From the NCBI RefSeq assembly GCF_026340465.1, contig NZ_JAPEPC010000001.1, forward strand, positions 4,903,001 to 4,967,000: 64,000 nucleotides of DNA. The letters are read 5' to 3'. The translations under genes were made by a program, and so were the position numbers. The DNA comes from Streptomyces sp. NBC_01306. GTDB lineage: Bacteria > Actinomycetota > Actinomycetes > Streptomycetales > Streptomycetaceae. Below, piece by piece: positions 26,410-34,333 of this stretch. Under the pieces are notes generated by a model that searched no databases, had not been told where the DNA came from, and saw only the letters and a program-made list of their open reading frames with translations. Every line of letters starts with the position of its first letter. Position 1 is the stretch's first letter.

Positions 26410-26783
26410 TATCGAGCGCGCACGTCAGGTGGCGCGCCGTCCCGGCTGTCGTCCCGGCCGCCGTCCCGGCTGTCGTCCTGGTCGTCGGGGGAGTCCCGTT
26501 CGTCGGAGGAACCCCGTACGAGCAGCGCGGCGAGAACCGCAGCCGTGAGGAATCCTGCGGCGCCGACCGACACCGCGGTGTGCAGCCCGCCCAGGAAGTC
26601 TCCCGCGACCAGCGTGCCGAAGACCGCGACGCCGATGGCGCTGCCGATCTGGCGCGCGGCGTTGAAGGCGGCGGCCGCGGCCCCGCCGCGGCCGGCGGGG
26701 ACGGCCTCCATCACCGCCGCGGTGGAGGCCGGCATGGTGAACGCGGTGCCGAATCCCGCGGCGGCCATCGGGGCGATCACTCG
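26409..26783 (-). pseudogene. 3' remnant of an MFS (DHA2-type) drug exporter
   Basis: About the last 120 residues of a 14-helix EmrB/QacA-like exporter: IAPMAAAGFGTAFTMPAST, then AFNAARQIGSAIGVAVFGTL, then a final helix and a hydrophilic tail of 12-bp coding repeats (DDSRDG). A whole transporter would be near 500 residues, so about three quarters is missing at the 5' end. Upstream of about 26783 the frame enters sequence belonging to the divergent regulator remnant, so there is no native start. Confidence 0.8.
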
Positions 26784-27103
26784 CCTCCGAGGAGACACGG
26801 AGCGACGACGGCTCCACGGACGTCACCACCTATCTGCTCACGCCCCGGGGCAGACAGGAACTCGGCACCTTCGGCGTCGACGTGGATGCCCTGCCACGCC
26901 GGCGTGTCACGGTCCGCTACTGCGTCGACTGGTCCGAACAGCGCCACCACCTCGCCGGAGCGCTCGGCGCCGCGATCACTGACCGGATGTTCGCCCTGGA
27001 GTGGCTCCGCCACGGAAAGTACCGCCGCGTCATCCGTCTCACGGACACGGGCCGGGAGGAGCTGCGGACGGTGTTCGGCGTACGGGGTGACCTGATCGTG
27101 TGA
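26771..27103 (+). pseudogene. 3' remnant of an ArsR-family regulator
   Basis: Reading 26783 onward gives ASEETRSDDGSTDVTTYLLT-P and continues LGTFGVDVDALPRRRVTV, then HHLAGALGAAITDRMFALEW to a normal stop. This matches the C-terminal part of the two-domain ArsR/SmtB-like regulators that often sit divergent to MFS exporters. The DNA-recognition part is absent. An internal GTG at 26882 could in principle express 73 residues. It abuts the MFS remnant head to head, with both 5' ends lost. Confidence 0.7.
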
Positions 27104-27187
27104 CGGGCTGCGCCAACAGCCCTCGGGGCAGGGCCTGTTGACCCTGGTCTGATGATCCTGGCCTGCTGACCGGGGCGACACCACTGC

Positions 27188-27216
27188 TTGACGCCGTATC
27201 GCCTGGCCCTTAACTT
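27188..27216 (+). promoter_or_regulatory. promoter of the MHS transporter gene
   Basis: -35 TTGACG (27188-27193) and -10 TAACTT (27211-27216) are separated by 17 bases. The LacI-type operator begins two bases after the -10 and would cover the transcription start. Confidence 0.7.
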
Positions 27217-27218
27217 GA

Positions 27219-27238
27219 CTGGTAAAACGTCATACCAG
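27219..27238. promoter_or_regulatory. LacI-type operator O1
   Basis: CTGGTAAAACGTCATACCAG is a CG-centred imperfect palindrome (half sites TGGTAAAAC and TGGTATGAC), the geometry used by LacI-family repressors. It directly follows the -10 of the transporter promoter. Confidence 0.8.
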
Positions 27239-27286
27239 GCCGTTGAGACGGCGCGCCGTTGAACACCATGCGTGAAATGGCCATGC

Positions 27287-27304
27287 CGTTAAAACGTCAT
27301 ACCA
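27287..27304. promoter_or_regulatory. LacI-type operator O2
   Basis: CGTTAAAACGTCATACCA differs from O1 at two positions of its first half; the 15 bases TAAAACGTCATACCA are identical. It lies 67 bp downstream of O1 in the leader of the transporter gene and could allow looping or act as a roadblock. Confidence 0.65.
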
Positions 27305-27400
27305 GATCGCTCACCGGCTCGGTGTCGAGTGGCAGCAGGTGTGCACCTGTGCGAGCCGGCCGCCTGTCCGGCTGTGACTGTGACTGTCGAAGGAGACCCA

Positions 27401-28726
27401 GTGGAGACAGGAGACCCAGTGGAGACAAAGGGGCCCGGCAAGGCCAAGATCGTCGTAGCCGCTGCTGCCGGAAACTTCGTGGAATGGTACGACTTCGCCA
27501 TCTACGGGTACTTCTCTCCCGTTCTCGCCAAGGTGTTCTTCCCCGACTCGGACGGGCTGAACGGCTTGCTCGCGACGCTGGCCATCTTCGGTGCGGCGTT
27601 CGTGCTGCGCCCGGTCGGCGCGGTCATCTTCGGGCACCTCGGCGACAGGAGGGGGCGGCGATGGGTGTTGTCCTTCGTCATCCTCACCATGGCCGGTGCG
27701 ACGACACTGATCGGACTGCTGCCGTCCTACGCCTCGGCCGGAGTCCTCGCGCCGGTCGCCCTCACCGTGCTGCGTCTCGTCCAGGGACTCTCGGCCGGCG
27801 GTGAGTTCGGCGGAGCCGCGTCGCTGCTCTTCGAGCACGCGCCCTCCCGCAAGCGCGGCGTCTTCGGATCCGCCCAGGCCGCGAGCATCGCCGTCGCGCT
27901 CGCTGTGTCGGCGGGCCTCGGTACCGCCCTCACGGCGTGGATGAGCGATGCGTTCCTCCACTCGCAGGGGTGGCGCATACCGTTCCTCCTCGGTCTTCCT
28001 CTCGGTGTCGGCGGCTGGTACATCCGCAGGAACATCGACGAGACGCCCTCCTTCACGGCCATGCAGGAGCAGGGGCAGGTCGCTGACAGCCCGGTGAAGG
28101 AGGTCTTCCGTGGCCACTGGCGCATGATCATCGCGGGGACGGGGGCGATCGTGTCATGGACGGCCGGGGGATACGTCACGCTTCAGTTCCTCCCGGCCTT
28201 CTTCGAAGGCGTTCTCGACAGGAAACTGTCCGAGGGACTCACCGCCTCACTCTGCGGGCTGACCGCGTACGCCGGATTCATCGTCCTCGGCGGGTGGCTC
28301 TCCGACCGGGTGGCGCGGTGGAAGGTGATGATGGGCGGCGCGATCGGTCTGGCCGTGGTCGCCGTCCCCTGCTACCAACTCCTCATCCACGGGGGAGCCT
28401 TCAGTATCGGCGTCGCGGTCATTCTCTTCGCCGGCTTCCTCGGGCTCACTGCGGGGCCGACGCCCGCGATGCTGTCCGAGCTCGCCCCCGACAACGTACG
28501 CAACTCGTATCTCTCGATCGTCTACTCCGTCGCCAACGCCGCGTTCGGTGGGTTCGCGCCGTACATCGTCACCGCCCTCGTCTCGTCGAGCGGCAATCTG
28601 CTCTCGCCGGCGTTCTATCTGATCGGCCTGGAGGCGCTGGCGGTCGCCGGGCTCGTCGGAATCTCCGTGCACATGCGCCATCGCGCGCTTCTCCCCGACG
28701 CGATGCCGGCCGACGCCCGGGTGTGA
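27401..28726 (+). CDS. MHS-family metabolite:H+ symporter
   Basis: Twelve-helix major facilitator of 441 residues from the metabolite:H+ symporter subfamily (KgtP, ProP, ShiA relatives), which import carboxylates or betaines. Signatures: NFVEWYDFAIYGYFSPV at the first helix, GHLGDRRGRRWVL after helix 2, and LVQGLSAGGEFGGAASLLFE near helix 4. GTG 27401 follows AAGGAG. A second GTG (27419) has its own SD because 17 bases (GAGACCCAGTGGAGACA) are repeated with an 18-bp period, so either could be used. Controlled by its own promoter with two LacI-type operators; same design as the downstream CoA operon, implying a shared substrate. Confidence 0.9.
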   Translation: METGDPVETKGPGKAKIVVAAAAGNFVEWYDFAIYGYFSPVLAKVFFPDSDGLNGLLATLAIFGAAFVLRPVGAVIFGHLGDRRGRRWVLSFVILTMAGATTLIGLLPSYASAGVLAPVALTVLRLVQGLSAGGEFGGAASLLFEHAPSRKRGVFGSAQAASIAVALAVSAGLGTALTAWMSDAFLHSQGWRIPFLLGLPLGVGGWYIRRNIDETPSFTAMQEQGQVADSPVKEVFRGHWRMIIAGTGAIVSWTAGGYVTLQFLPAFFEGVLDRKLSEGLTASLCGLTAYAGFIVLGGWLSDRVARWKVMMGGAIGLAVVAVPCYQLLIHGGAFSIGVAVILFAGFLGLTAGPTPAMLSELAPDNVRNSYLSIVYSVANAAFGGFAPYIVTALVSSSGNLLSPAFYLIGLEALAVAGLVGISVHMRHRALLPDAMPADARV

Positions 28727-28869
28727 GACGGCCGGGTGTGAGACGGCCGGTCGGCGATGGCGGGCGCTGAAGGCCGGTCCCTGATGGCCGGTCCCTTAAC
28801 GCCGGTCCCGGAAGGTCAGGGCTTGGATCAAGCTAGTGTGTGTGTCAGCCCCGGGGAGGAACACACGCA

Positions 28870-29886
28870 ATGGCCACTCTCGTCGACGTAGCGAAGCGGG
28901 CCGGCGTATCGGTCGGCGTCGTGTCCCGACTGCTGAACGGTGACGAGACTCTCCGCGTACGGGACGAGACCAAGCGGCGGGTCAGAGAAGCGGCCGCCGA
29001 ACTGGAATACACGCCGAACTACGCCGCCAGGGCGCTGCGCAAGGCCAAGGTCGGTGTGATCGGCCTGGCGGTGCATGACGCGAGCAACCCCGTCTACAGC
29101 GAGATCATCGCGGGCGCCCAGGCCGAGGCGACGAAGGCCGGTTACGCCCTCATGCTGTCGGACGTGGACGCTCTCGCCACGGACGACGTGATGTTCAAGC
29201 GTGTGGTCTCCAGCGGTGCGATCGACGGGCTGCTCCTGCAGCGGGCCGGTACCGCTTCCGACGCGCTGGTGTCGAAGATCGCGTCCGGCCAGGTGCCGAC
29301 CGTACTGCTCAACGACCGTACCCGGGGGGCCATCGGCAGCGTGGCCGTCGATGACTACGCGGCGGCGCACCTGGCGGTCTCGCATCTGATCGGCCTGGGC
29401 CACCGGCGGATCGGCCTGCTGCAGGTCGACGGCCCCCAGAGCCGTGCGCTCCGCAGGCGCAAGGGCTGGGCCGACGCTCTCGCCGCCGCCGGGCTCGACG
29501 CACCGCGCTCCCGCGTTTTCCCCGGCGGCCACACCGCCGAACTCGGTTACCGCGGTATGACCGAGCTGCTCTCCGCGCGAAACCGGCCGACCGCTGTGTT
29601 CGTCGCCAACGTTCTCTCCGCGGTCGGCGCTCTCAGCGCCGCCCATGACATGGGCGTCTCCGTACCTGACGGCATCTCACTTGTCGGCCTCCATGACGTC
29701 TTCGTCGCGAATTTCCTCCAGCCTCGGCTCACTGTGGTCCGGCTGCCGCTGTTCGAGCTCGGCGCCAGAGCGGTCACACTTCTCCTCAAGCAGCTGGAGA
29801 ACGAACCGGCCCGGCACGAGAGCATCGAGGACCCCGCGCCCGTCATGGTGATCCGGGAATCCAGCGCTCCGCCCGCGGCGGGCTGA
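28870..29886 (+). CDS. LacI-family regulator of the carboxylate locus
   Basis: Repressor-type protein of 338 residues: helix-turn-helix TLVDVAKRAGVSVGVVSRLL at residues 3-22, hinge helix NYAARALRKAK, then an effector-binding domain (VGVIGLAVHDASNPVYSEII). Start ATG 28870 is behind GGGGAGGA. It lies between the transporter and the CoA-pathway operon, and both flanking promoters carry the same CG-centred operator, so it is the obvious candidate to bind them. Its own upstream region shows GCTTG-GAT-CAAGC (28821-28833) but no copy of the operator. Effector unknown, likely the imported acid or its CoA thioester. Confidence 0.9.
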   Translation: MATLVDVAKRAGVSVGVVSRLLNGDETLRVRDETKRRVREAAAELEYTPNYAARALRKAKVGVIGLAVHDASNPVYSEIIAGAQAEATKAGYALMLSDVDALATDDVMFKRVVSSGAIDGLLLQRAGTASDALVSKIASGQVPTVLLNDRTRGAIGSVAVDDYAAAHLAVSHLIGLGHRRIGLLQVDGPQSRALRRRKGWADALAAAGLDAPRSRVFPGGHTAELGYRGMTELLSARNRPTAVFVANVLSAVGALSAAHDMGVSVPDGISLVGLHDVFVANFLQPRLTVVRLPLFELGARAVTLLLKQLENEPARHESIEDPAPVMVIRESSAPPAAG

Positions 29887-30099
29887 CCCCAACACCCTTC
29901 CCTTGAGCGGGAGTTCATCTCCCGGTTTAGCCCCGCGGGTTCGCCTCGCGGGTTCGCCTGCGGGTCGGTACGCGGCGCCGTGCGCTCCTGGTCGGCACCC
30001 TCCTCGTGGGGCACCCCTGTCGGGCCCTGACCGGTCCCCCTTCATGTCCGGAATCCGTCGGCCCTGGTCTGTGTCCCGTACGGGTTCGGCGTCTGCCCT
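29887..30099. other. leader region upstream of the CoA-pathway operon
   Basis: With the promoter/operator that follows it, this stretch forms a gene-free gap of about 340 bases. It contains a short hairpin (CGGGAG-TTCAT-CTCCCG, 29908-29924) that may end the LacI transcript, and a direct repeat GCGGGTTCGCCT. No open frame here is convincing. Confidence 0.5.
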
Positions 30100-30128
30100 T
30101 TGCTCGCGCCGGCGGAAAAAGCTACATT
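30100..30128 (+). promoter_or_regulatory. promoter of the CoA-pathway operon
   Basis: -35 TTGCTC (30100-30105), 17-base spacer, -10 TACATT (30123-30128). The operator starts on the last bases of the -10, the same layout as the transporter promoter 2.9 kb away. Confidence 0.7.
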
Positions 30129-30146
30129 GGTAATGCGTTTTACCAA
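30127..30146. promoter_or_regulatory. LacI-type operator O3
   Basis: TTGGTAATGCGTTTTACCAA is a CG-centred palindrome with 16 of 20 bases symmetrical; its right half is the complement of the O1 left half (TGGTAAAAC). A further half site ACGTTTTACCAACC follows at 30149. Confidence 0.8.
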
Positions 30147-30225
30147 CCACGTTTTACCAACCATCGGCCGCAGTGCGCAGTCGACCCGGCGGATGGCACC
30201 TGACGAGCCGGACGAGGAGCTCTTG

Positions 30226-31422
30226 ATGCGAAGCACGACCCGGCTTCGAGGCATGACCTGGGACCACCCACGCGGCATTGACGCCCTCCGGGCCGGCAGC
30301 GATGAGTTCGAACGGCTGACGGGGGTCGCGATCGACTGGACCGCGCGCCCGCTCCGCGAGTTCGAGGACACGTCGGTGGTCGAGCTGGCCGCGAGATACG
30401 ACCTGGTGGCACTCGACCACCCCTTCATCGGCGACGCGGTGGCCGCCGGTGCCCTGATGCCTCTCGATACGGTCCTGCTCCCCGCCGAGCTGGCCGAACG
30501 GGCCGATGACTCCGCCGGTCCGAGCAACTCCAGCTACCACTGGAAGGGTCGTCCGTGGGGCGGTGCGGTGGATGCCGCCTGCATGGTCAGCGCCCATCGC
30601 GCAGGGGCGGTCGACCCGGCGGGGATACCGGGCCGATGGGACGCCGTGGCCGCGTTCGCACGGCGCTGCGGACGGGAGTCCGTGCTGCTGGCGGCGAATC
30701 CGACCCATCTGTGGGGCACGGTCCTGTCGCTGTGCGAGGCCGTCGCCAACACCGCGGTCGGCCCGCGTGACGGCTGGCGCCGGAGTGGTGACGGTCGCCC
30801 GGACTGGTGGGGTGACGGCGGTATCGAACCCGCGGTGCTGGACGAAGCCGTCGACAGGGCGCTCCGTCTGCTGCCGCTGTGTGCCCCCGAGTCGCTGCGG
30901 AGCGATCCGATCACCGTGCTCGAACGCCTGGCCAGGTCCGGCGATCCGGCCATGTACACACCGTTGGTGTTCGGCTACATCACCTACGCCCGGCCCGGTG
31001 CGCGCGGTGAGCTCGTGGCGTTCAGTGACGCACCGCGCGTGGGTGATGACCCTGTCGGCACTCTGACGGGCGGGGTGGGTCTCGCCGTCTCGGCACATGC
31101 GGACTCCGGCCGGGAGGCCGCCGCCTTCGTACGTTTCGTGACGTCGGCGAAGGTGCAGGGCGGACTCTCGCACGACGCCGGAGGGCAGGCGGGCCGCCGG
31201 TCGGTCTGGACGGACGAGGACGTCAACGCCCAGGTCACGCACTTCTACCGCGACACCCTCGCCACCATGGACCGCTCCTTCCTGCGCCCCCGGTCGCCTG
31301 GTTACCCCTCCTATCAGCGGGCAGCGGCTGACGCGCTGCACCGTGGCGTCCTGAACGGTGTGGGGCGACGCGAGATCGTGGCCGAACTCGGAAAGCTGTG
31401 GTGCGTGCATGTCCAGGCCTGA
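30226..31422 (+). CDS. binding-protein-like protein without export signal
   Basis: A 398-residue protein with the fold signature of family 1 extracellular solute-binding proteins (RGMTWDHPRGIDALRAGSDE at the start, then YDLVALDHPFIGDAVAAGAL, later PLVFGYITYARPG). It lacks any signal peptide or lipobox: the N-terminus is MRSTTRLRG and GAGGAG six bases before the ATG fixes the start. It therefore probably works in the cytoplasm. It is the first gene of the operon and overlaps the ligase gene by 14 bases. I recall related signal-less proteins beside CaiB-type CoA-transferases in Proteobacteria, unverified. It may bind or deliver an acyl substrate or product; function unknown. Confidence 0.7.
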   Translation: MRSTTRLRGMTWDHPRGIDALRAGSDEFERLTGVAIDWTARPLREFEDTSVVELAARYDLVALDHPFIGDAVAAGALMPLDTVLLPAELAERADDSAGPSNSSYHWKGRPWGGAVDAACMVSAHRAGAVDPAGIPGRWDAVAAFARRCGRESVLLAANPTHLWGTVLSLCEAVANTAVGPRDGWRRSGDGRPDWWGDGGIEPAVLDEAVDRALRLLPLCAPESLRSDPITVLERLARSGDPAMYTPLVFGYITYARPGARGELVAFSDAPRVGDDPVGTLTGGVGLAVSAHADSGREAAAFVRFVTSAKVQGGLSHDAGGQAGRRSVWTDEDVNAQVTHFYRDTLATMDRSFLRPRSPGYPSYQRAAADALHRGVLNGVGRREIVAELGKLWCVHVQA

Positions 31423-33163
31423 ATTCGACCTTACGGATCCTGCTGCCCCTGCTGCCCCTGCTGCCCCTTCGGACCACACGGACACGACTGATGTGACGGG
31501 CAATCAACCGTGCACGGTTGCAGAGCAGTTCGCGCTGGCCGAGTCCGCCTACGGCGACCACCCGGCCCTGCGGTCGGCCCCGACCGGGCCGGGCCGGCGG
31601 TGCGGCTGGCTGACGTTCTCGGAGGTCGCCGAACTCGCCGGGGCTGCCGTTGCCCACCTGGTCGAGCACGGTGCCGCCTTCGGCGACCGGGTCGTGCTCG
31701 CCCTGCCGAACAGCATGGTGCTCCGGATCCTCGACCGGGCCGTGCTCGGGTCCGGGCTCGTCCGGGTCGCGCTCTCCCCGCGCCTGCACGCACGGGAGAT
31801 CGCCGACATCGCGCTCGACTGCGGTGCCCGTGCGGTGTGTTGCTCCCCCGGGGCGGCGGAGGAGATCGGTGCGGCTCTCACCGCTGTGGGGTCCGCCGCG
31901 GTCGTGATCGGCTGCGCGGACGGAACGCCGCATCCCGGCCGCCCGCCCGCGACGCTCACTCCGGCCTCGTTGGCGGCCTCGCCCCCGTCGCCTCCCGTAA
32001 CCCCGCGGCCCACAGCCTCACGTACCGGCGCACCCTGGCCTGCGCCGGCCCCCTCCGACATCGCGATGCTGATGTACAGCTCGGGGACCACGGGCCGGCC
32101 CAAGGGCGCCGTCGTGACACACCGGACCTGGGTGGCGCAGACCCGCCGGGCACTTCGTGAGCTGCCGTTGACCGGACCTGGCGACGTCGTCCTGGCGGTC
32201 GCCCCGATGAGTCACTTCGGCGGATCGATCGGCCTCGACTGCGCTGTGAGCGGGGCGGCCACGGTGACGATGCCCCGGTTCGAACCCCGTGCGGTCCTTG
32301 AGGCCGTCGAGAGGTACGGAGTGACGGTCCTGCCACTCGCGCCGATCATGCTCGAACGGCTGGCACTTGCCGCCGTCGGAGTGACCGGCCCGCTGCGCGG
32401 CGTCCGGGTCGTTCCGTACGGCGGCTCGCCCATCAGCGCCGATTCGCTCGCGCTGGCCGAGAAGCTCTTTCCCGGTGCTCTCACCCAGTTCTACGGGCTG
32501 GCCGAAGCGCTGGCGCCGCTCACGGTGCTGTCGCCGGCCGACCACGCCACGGGGGTCCCCGGGCGGCTGGCTTCCGCGGGCCGGGTCTCCACCGGAGTCG
32601 AACTGCGCCTCGTCGAAGGAGAGATCGTGGTCCGGAGCGACACGGTGATGACCGGTTACTGGAACAGGCCGGAGCTGACCGCCGCGGTGCTCTCCGACGG
32701 CTGGTTCAGGACCGGCGATCTGGCGCACCTGGACCCGGACGGCTATGTCCACCTCAACGGCCGTTCCAGCGACATGATCGTGACCGGGGGGTTCAACGTC
32801 CACCCCGCCGAGGTCGAGCGAGTGCTCGCCGGGGTCCCCGGGATCCGTGACGTCGCGGTGGTGGGGATGCCCCACCCGGTGTGGGGCGAGGGCGTCACCG
32901 CTGCGGTGGTACTCGACGGCGACCGATGGGGCGCCGCTGACGACGTAGCCGACCGGGACGTGATCCTCGCGGGCATCAACCGCGCCTGCAGATCGGCCAT
33001 CGCGGGCTACAAGAAGCCCGTAGCGGTGCACCGGATCCCGGAAATTCCCCGCAACGCCGCCGGAAAGACCGACCGCAAGGCGTTGCGACACCTGCTGTCC
33101 GGCCTGTCCGACCCGTACAGCACGCCCGACCCAACCGACCCGTCCGGCCGAGAGGAACACTGA
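31409..33163 (+). CDS. acyl-CoA ligase (adenylate-forming, CaiC-like)
   Basis: ANL-superfamily ligase of 584 residues that should activate a carboxylic acid with ATP and CoA. The phosphate loop is MYSSGTTGRPKGAV (about residues 220-235), the core motif QFYGLAEALAPLT lies near 362, and the hinge region is GWFRTGDLAHLDPDGYVHL. The C-terminal catalytic lysine is in PRNAAGKTDRKAL. ATG 31409 lies 14 bases inside the previous gene; its ribosome site is weak, so coupling is likely. A low-complexity alanine/proline stretch (residues 9-20) precedes the domain. Substrate not predictable; carnitine/crotonobetaine-type or aromatic acids are both possible. Confidence 0.85.
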   Translation: MSRPEFDLTDPAAPAAPAAPSDHTDTTDVTGNQPCTVAEQFALAESAYGDHPALRSAPTGPGRRCGWLTFSEVAELAGAAVAHLVEHGAAFGDRVVLALPNSMVLRILDRAVLGSGLVRVALSPRLHAREIADIALDCGARAVCCSPGAAEEIGAALTAVGSAAVVIGCADGTPHPGRPPATLTPASLAASPPSPPVTPRPTASRTGAPWPAPAPSDIAMLMYSSGTTGRPKGAVVTHRTWVAQTRRALRELPLTGPGDVVLAVAPMSHFGGSIGLDCAVSGAATVTMPRFEPRAVLEAVERYGVTVLPLAPIMLERLALAAVGVTGPLRGVRVVPYGGSPISADSLALAEKLFPGALTQFYGLAEALAPLTVLSPADHATGVPGRLASAGRVSTGVELRLVEGEIVVRSDTVMTGYWNRPELTAAVLSDGWFRTGDLAHLDPDGYVHLNGRSSDMIVTGGFNVHPAEVERVLAGVPGIRDVAVVGMPHPVWGEGVTAAVVLDGDRWGAADDVADRDVILAGINRACRSAIAGYKKPVAVHRIPEIPRNAAGKTDRKALRHLLSGLSDPYSTPDPTDPSGREEH

Positions 33164-33166
33164 GAC

Positions 33167-34333
33167 ATGCAAGCGCTTGACGCCATCCGCGTTCTCGATT
33201 TCACACAGATGATGCTCGGCCCCTTCGCCACCCAGCTCCTGGCCGACCTCGGCGCCGACGTCATCAAGGTCGAGCGGCCGGAAGGGGAATGGGAGCGGGA
33301 CCTCGCCATGATGGGCGAGTACGTCGACGGGGAGTCGGCGGCGTTCCTCGCGATGAACCGCAACAAGCGTTCCGTGGCCCTCGACCTCAAGGATCCCCGG
33401 GCCAAGGACGCGTTGCTGAAGCTCGCCGCGACCTGCGACGTGGTCGTCGAGAACTTCCGCCCCGGTGTGATGGACCGGCTCGGCCTCGGTTACGCGGACT
33501 TCAAGGCAGTCAGGGACGACATCATTTACTGCTCGGGCTCCGGCTGGGGCCAGGACACCGGCTTCGCCAGGGAGGGCAGGCCCGGCCAGGACCTGCTCAT
33601 CCAGTCGATGTCGGGCCTTGCCGCATCGACGGGACGCGACATCGATCCGCCGACCCCGGCCGGTACGGCCATCGTCGATCACGCCACCGCGCTCACCCTC
33701 GCCAACGGCATCATGGCCGCCATCATCGCCCGCAGCACCCACGGCATCGGCCAGCGGGTGGAAGTGGATCTGTACTCGACGGCCATCGCGATGCAGTGCC
33801 AGGAGATCTCGGCATTCGTGAACCAGGGCGCCGAGTACCGGCGGTCGGGCTCCGGCATCGGACAGCCGTGGTTGTCCGCCCCGTTCGGAATCTACGAGAC
33901 CAGCGACGGCTGGATGGCGATCGCGATGGCACCCCTGGAGACGGTCGCCTCGGCCGTCGGGGTCGCCGGCATCGCCGACTTCGACGCCTGGACCGAGCGC
34001 GACGGGGCCAAGAACGCACTTGAGGCGATCATCCGGACGAACACCGCTCAGCACTGGCTCGACGTGCTGCTCCCGGCCGGGGTCTGGGCGGCAAAGGTGC
34101 GCAGTACCAAGGAAGCCGTGGACGAACTGCGGGAACAGGGGTCGGATCTGCTGGTGACCGTCGACGGTCCGGCCGGCACCCCGATCGAGCTCGTCGGCTG
34201 CCCGGTCTCGCTCAGTGGTACGCCGTGGCGGCAGCGCCTCGCGCCGCCACGGATCGGTGAGCACACCGCCGCTGTCTTCGGTGAGGTGCTCGACGACGTG
34301 AGCCTGGCGAACCTGGTCGGTGACGCCCGATGA
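33167..34333 (+). CDS. class III CoA-transferase (CaiB/BaiF family)
   Basis: CoA-transferase of 388 residues that moves CoA between acyl groups through an aspartyl intermediate. It starts with the family pattern IRVLDFTQMMLGPFATQLLADLGADVIKVE and continues NRNKRSVALDLK and VVENFRPGVMDRLGLGY. Asp171 in AIVDHATAL aligns with the catalytic Asp of formyl-CoA transferase. The ATG follows the ligase stop by 3 bp with GAGGAA upstream. Having both a ligase and a transferase resembles CaiC (priming) with CaiB (cycling). Confidence 0.9.
   Translation: MQALDAIRVLDFTQMMLGPFATQLLADLGADVIKVERPEGEWERDLAMMGEYVDGESAAFLAMNRNKRSVALDLKDPRAKDALLKLAATCDVVVENFRPGVMDRLGLGYADFKAVRDDIIYCSGSGWGQDTGFAREGRPGQDLLIQSMSGLAASTGRDIDPPTPAGTAIVDHATALTLANGIMAAIIARSTHGIGQRVEVDLYSTAIAMQCQEISAFVNQGAEYRRSGSGIGQPWLSAPFGIYETSDGWMAIAMAPLETVASAVGVAGIADFDAWTERDGAKNALEAIIRTNTAQHWLDVLLPAGVWAAKVRSTKEAVDELREQGSDLLVTVDGPAGTPIELVGCPVSLSGTPWRQRLAPPRIGEHTAAVFGEVLDDVSLANLVGDAR

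Noticed and set aside
26882..27103. An independent 73-residue gene starting at GTG 26882.
   Set aside because: The homologous frame continues upstream to the junction at about 26783, so it is the end of a truncated ArsR regulator rather than a gene of its own.
28156..28770. A 204-residue frame inside the MHS transporter gene.
   Set aside because: Arginine-rich out-of-frame shadow; the transporter frame is complete with all helices.
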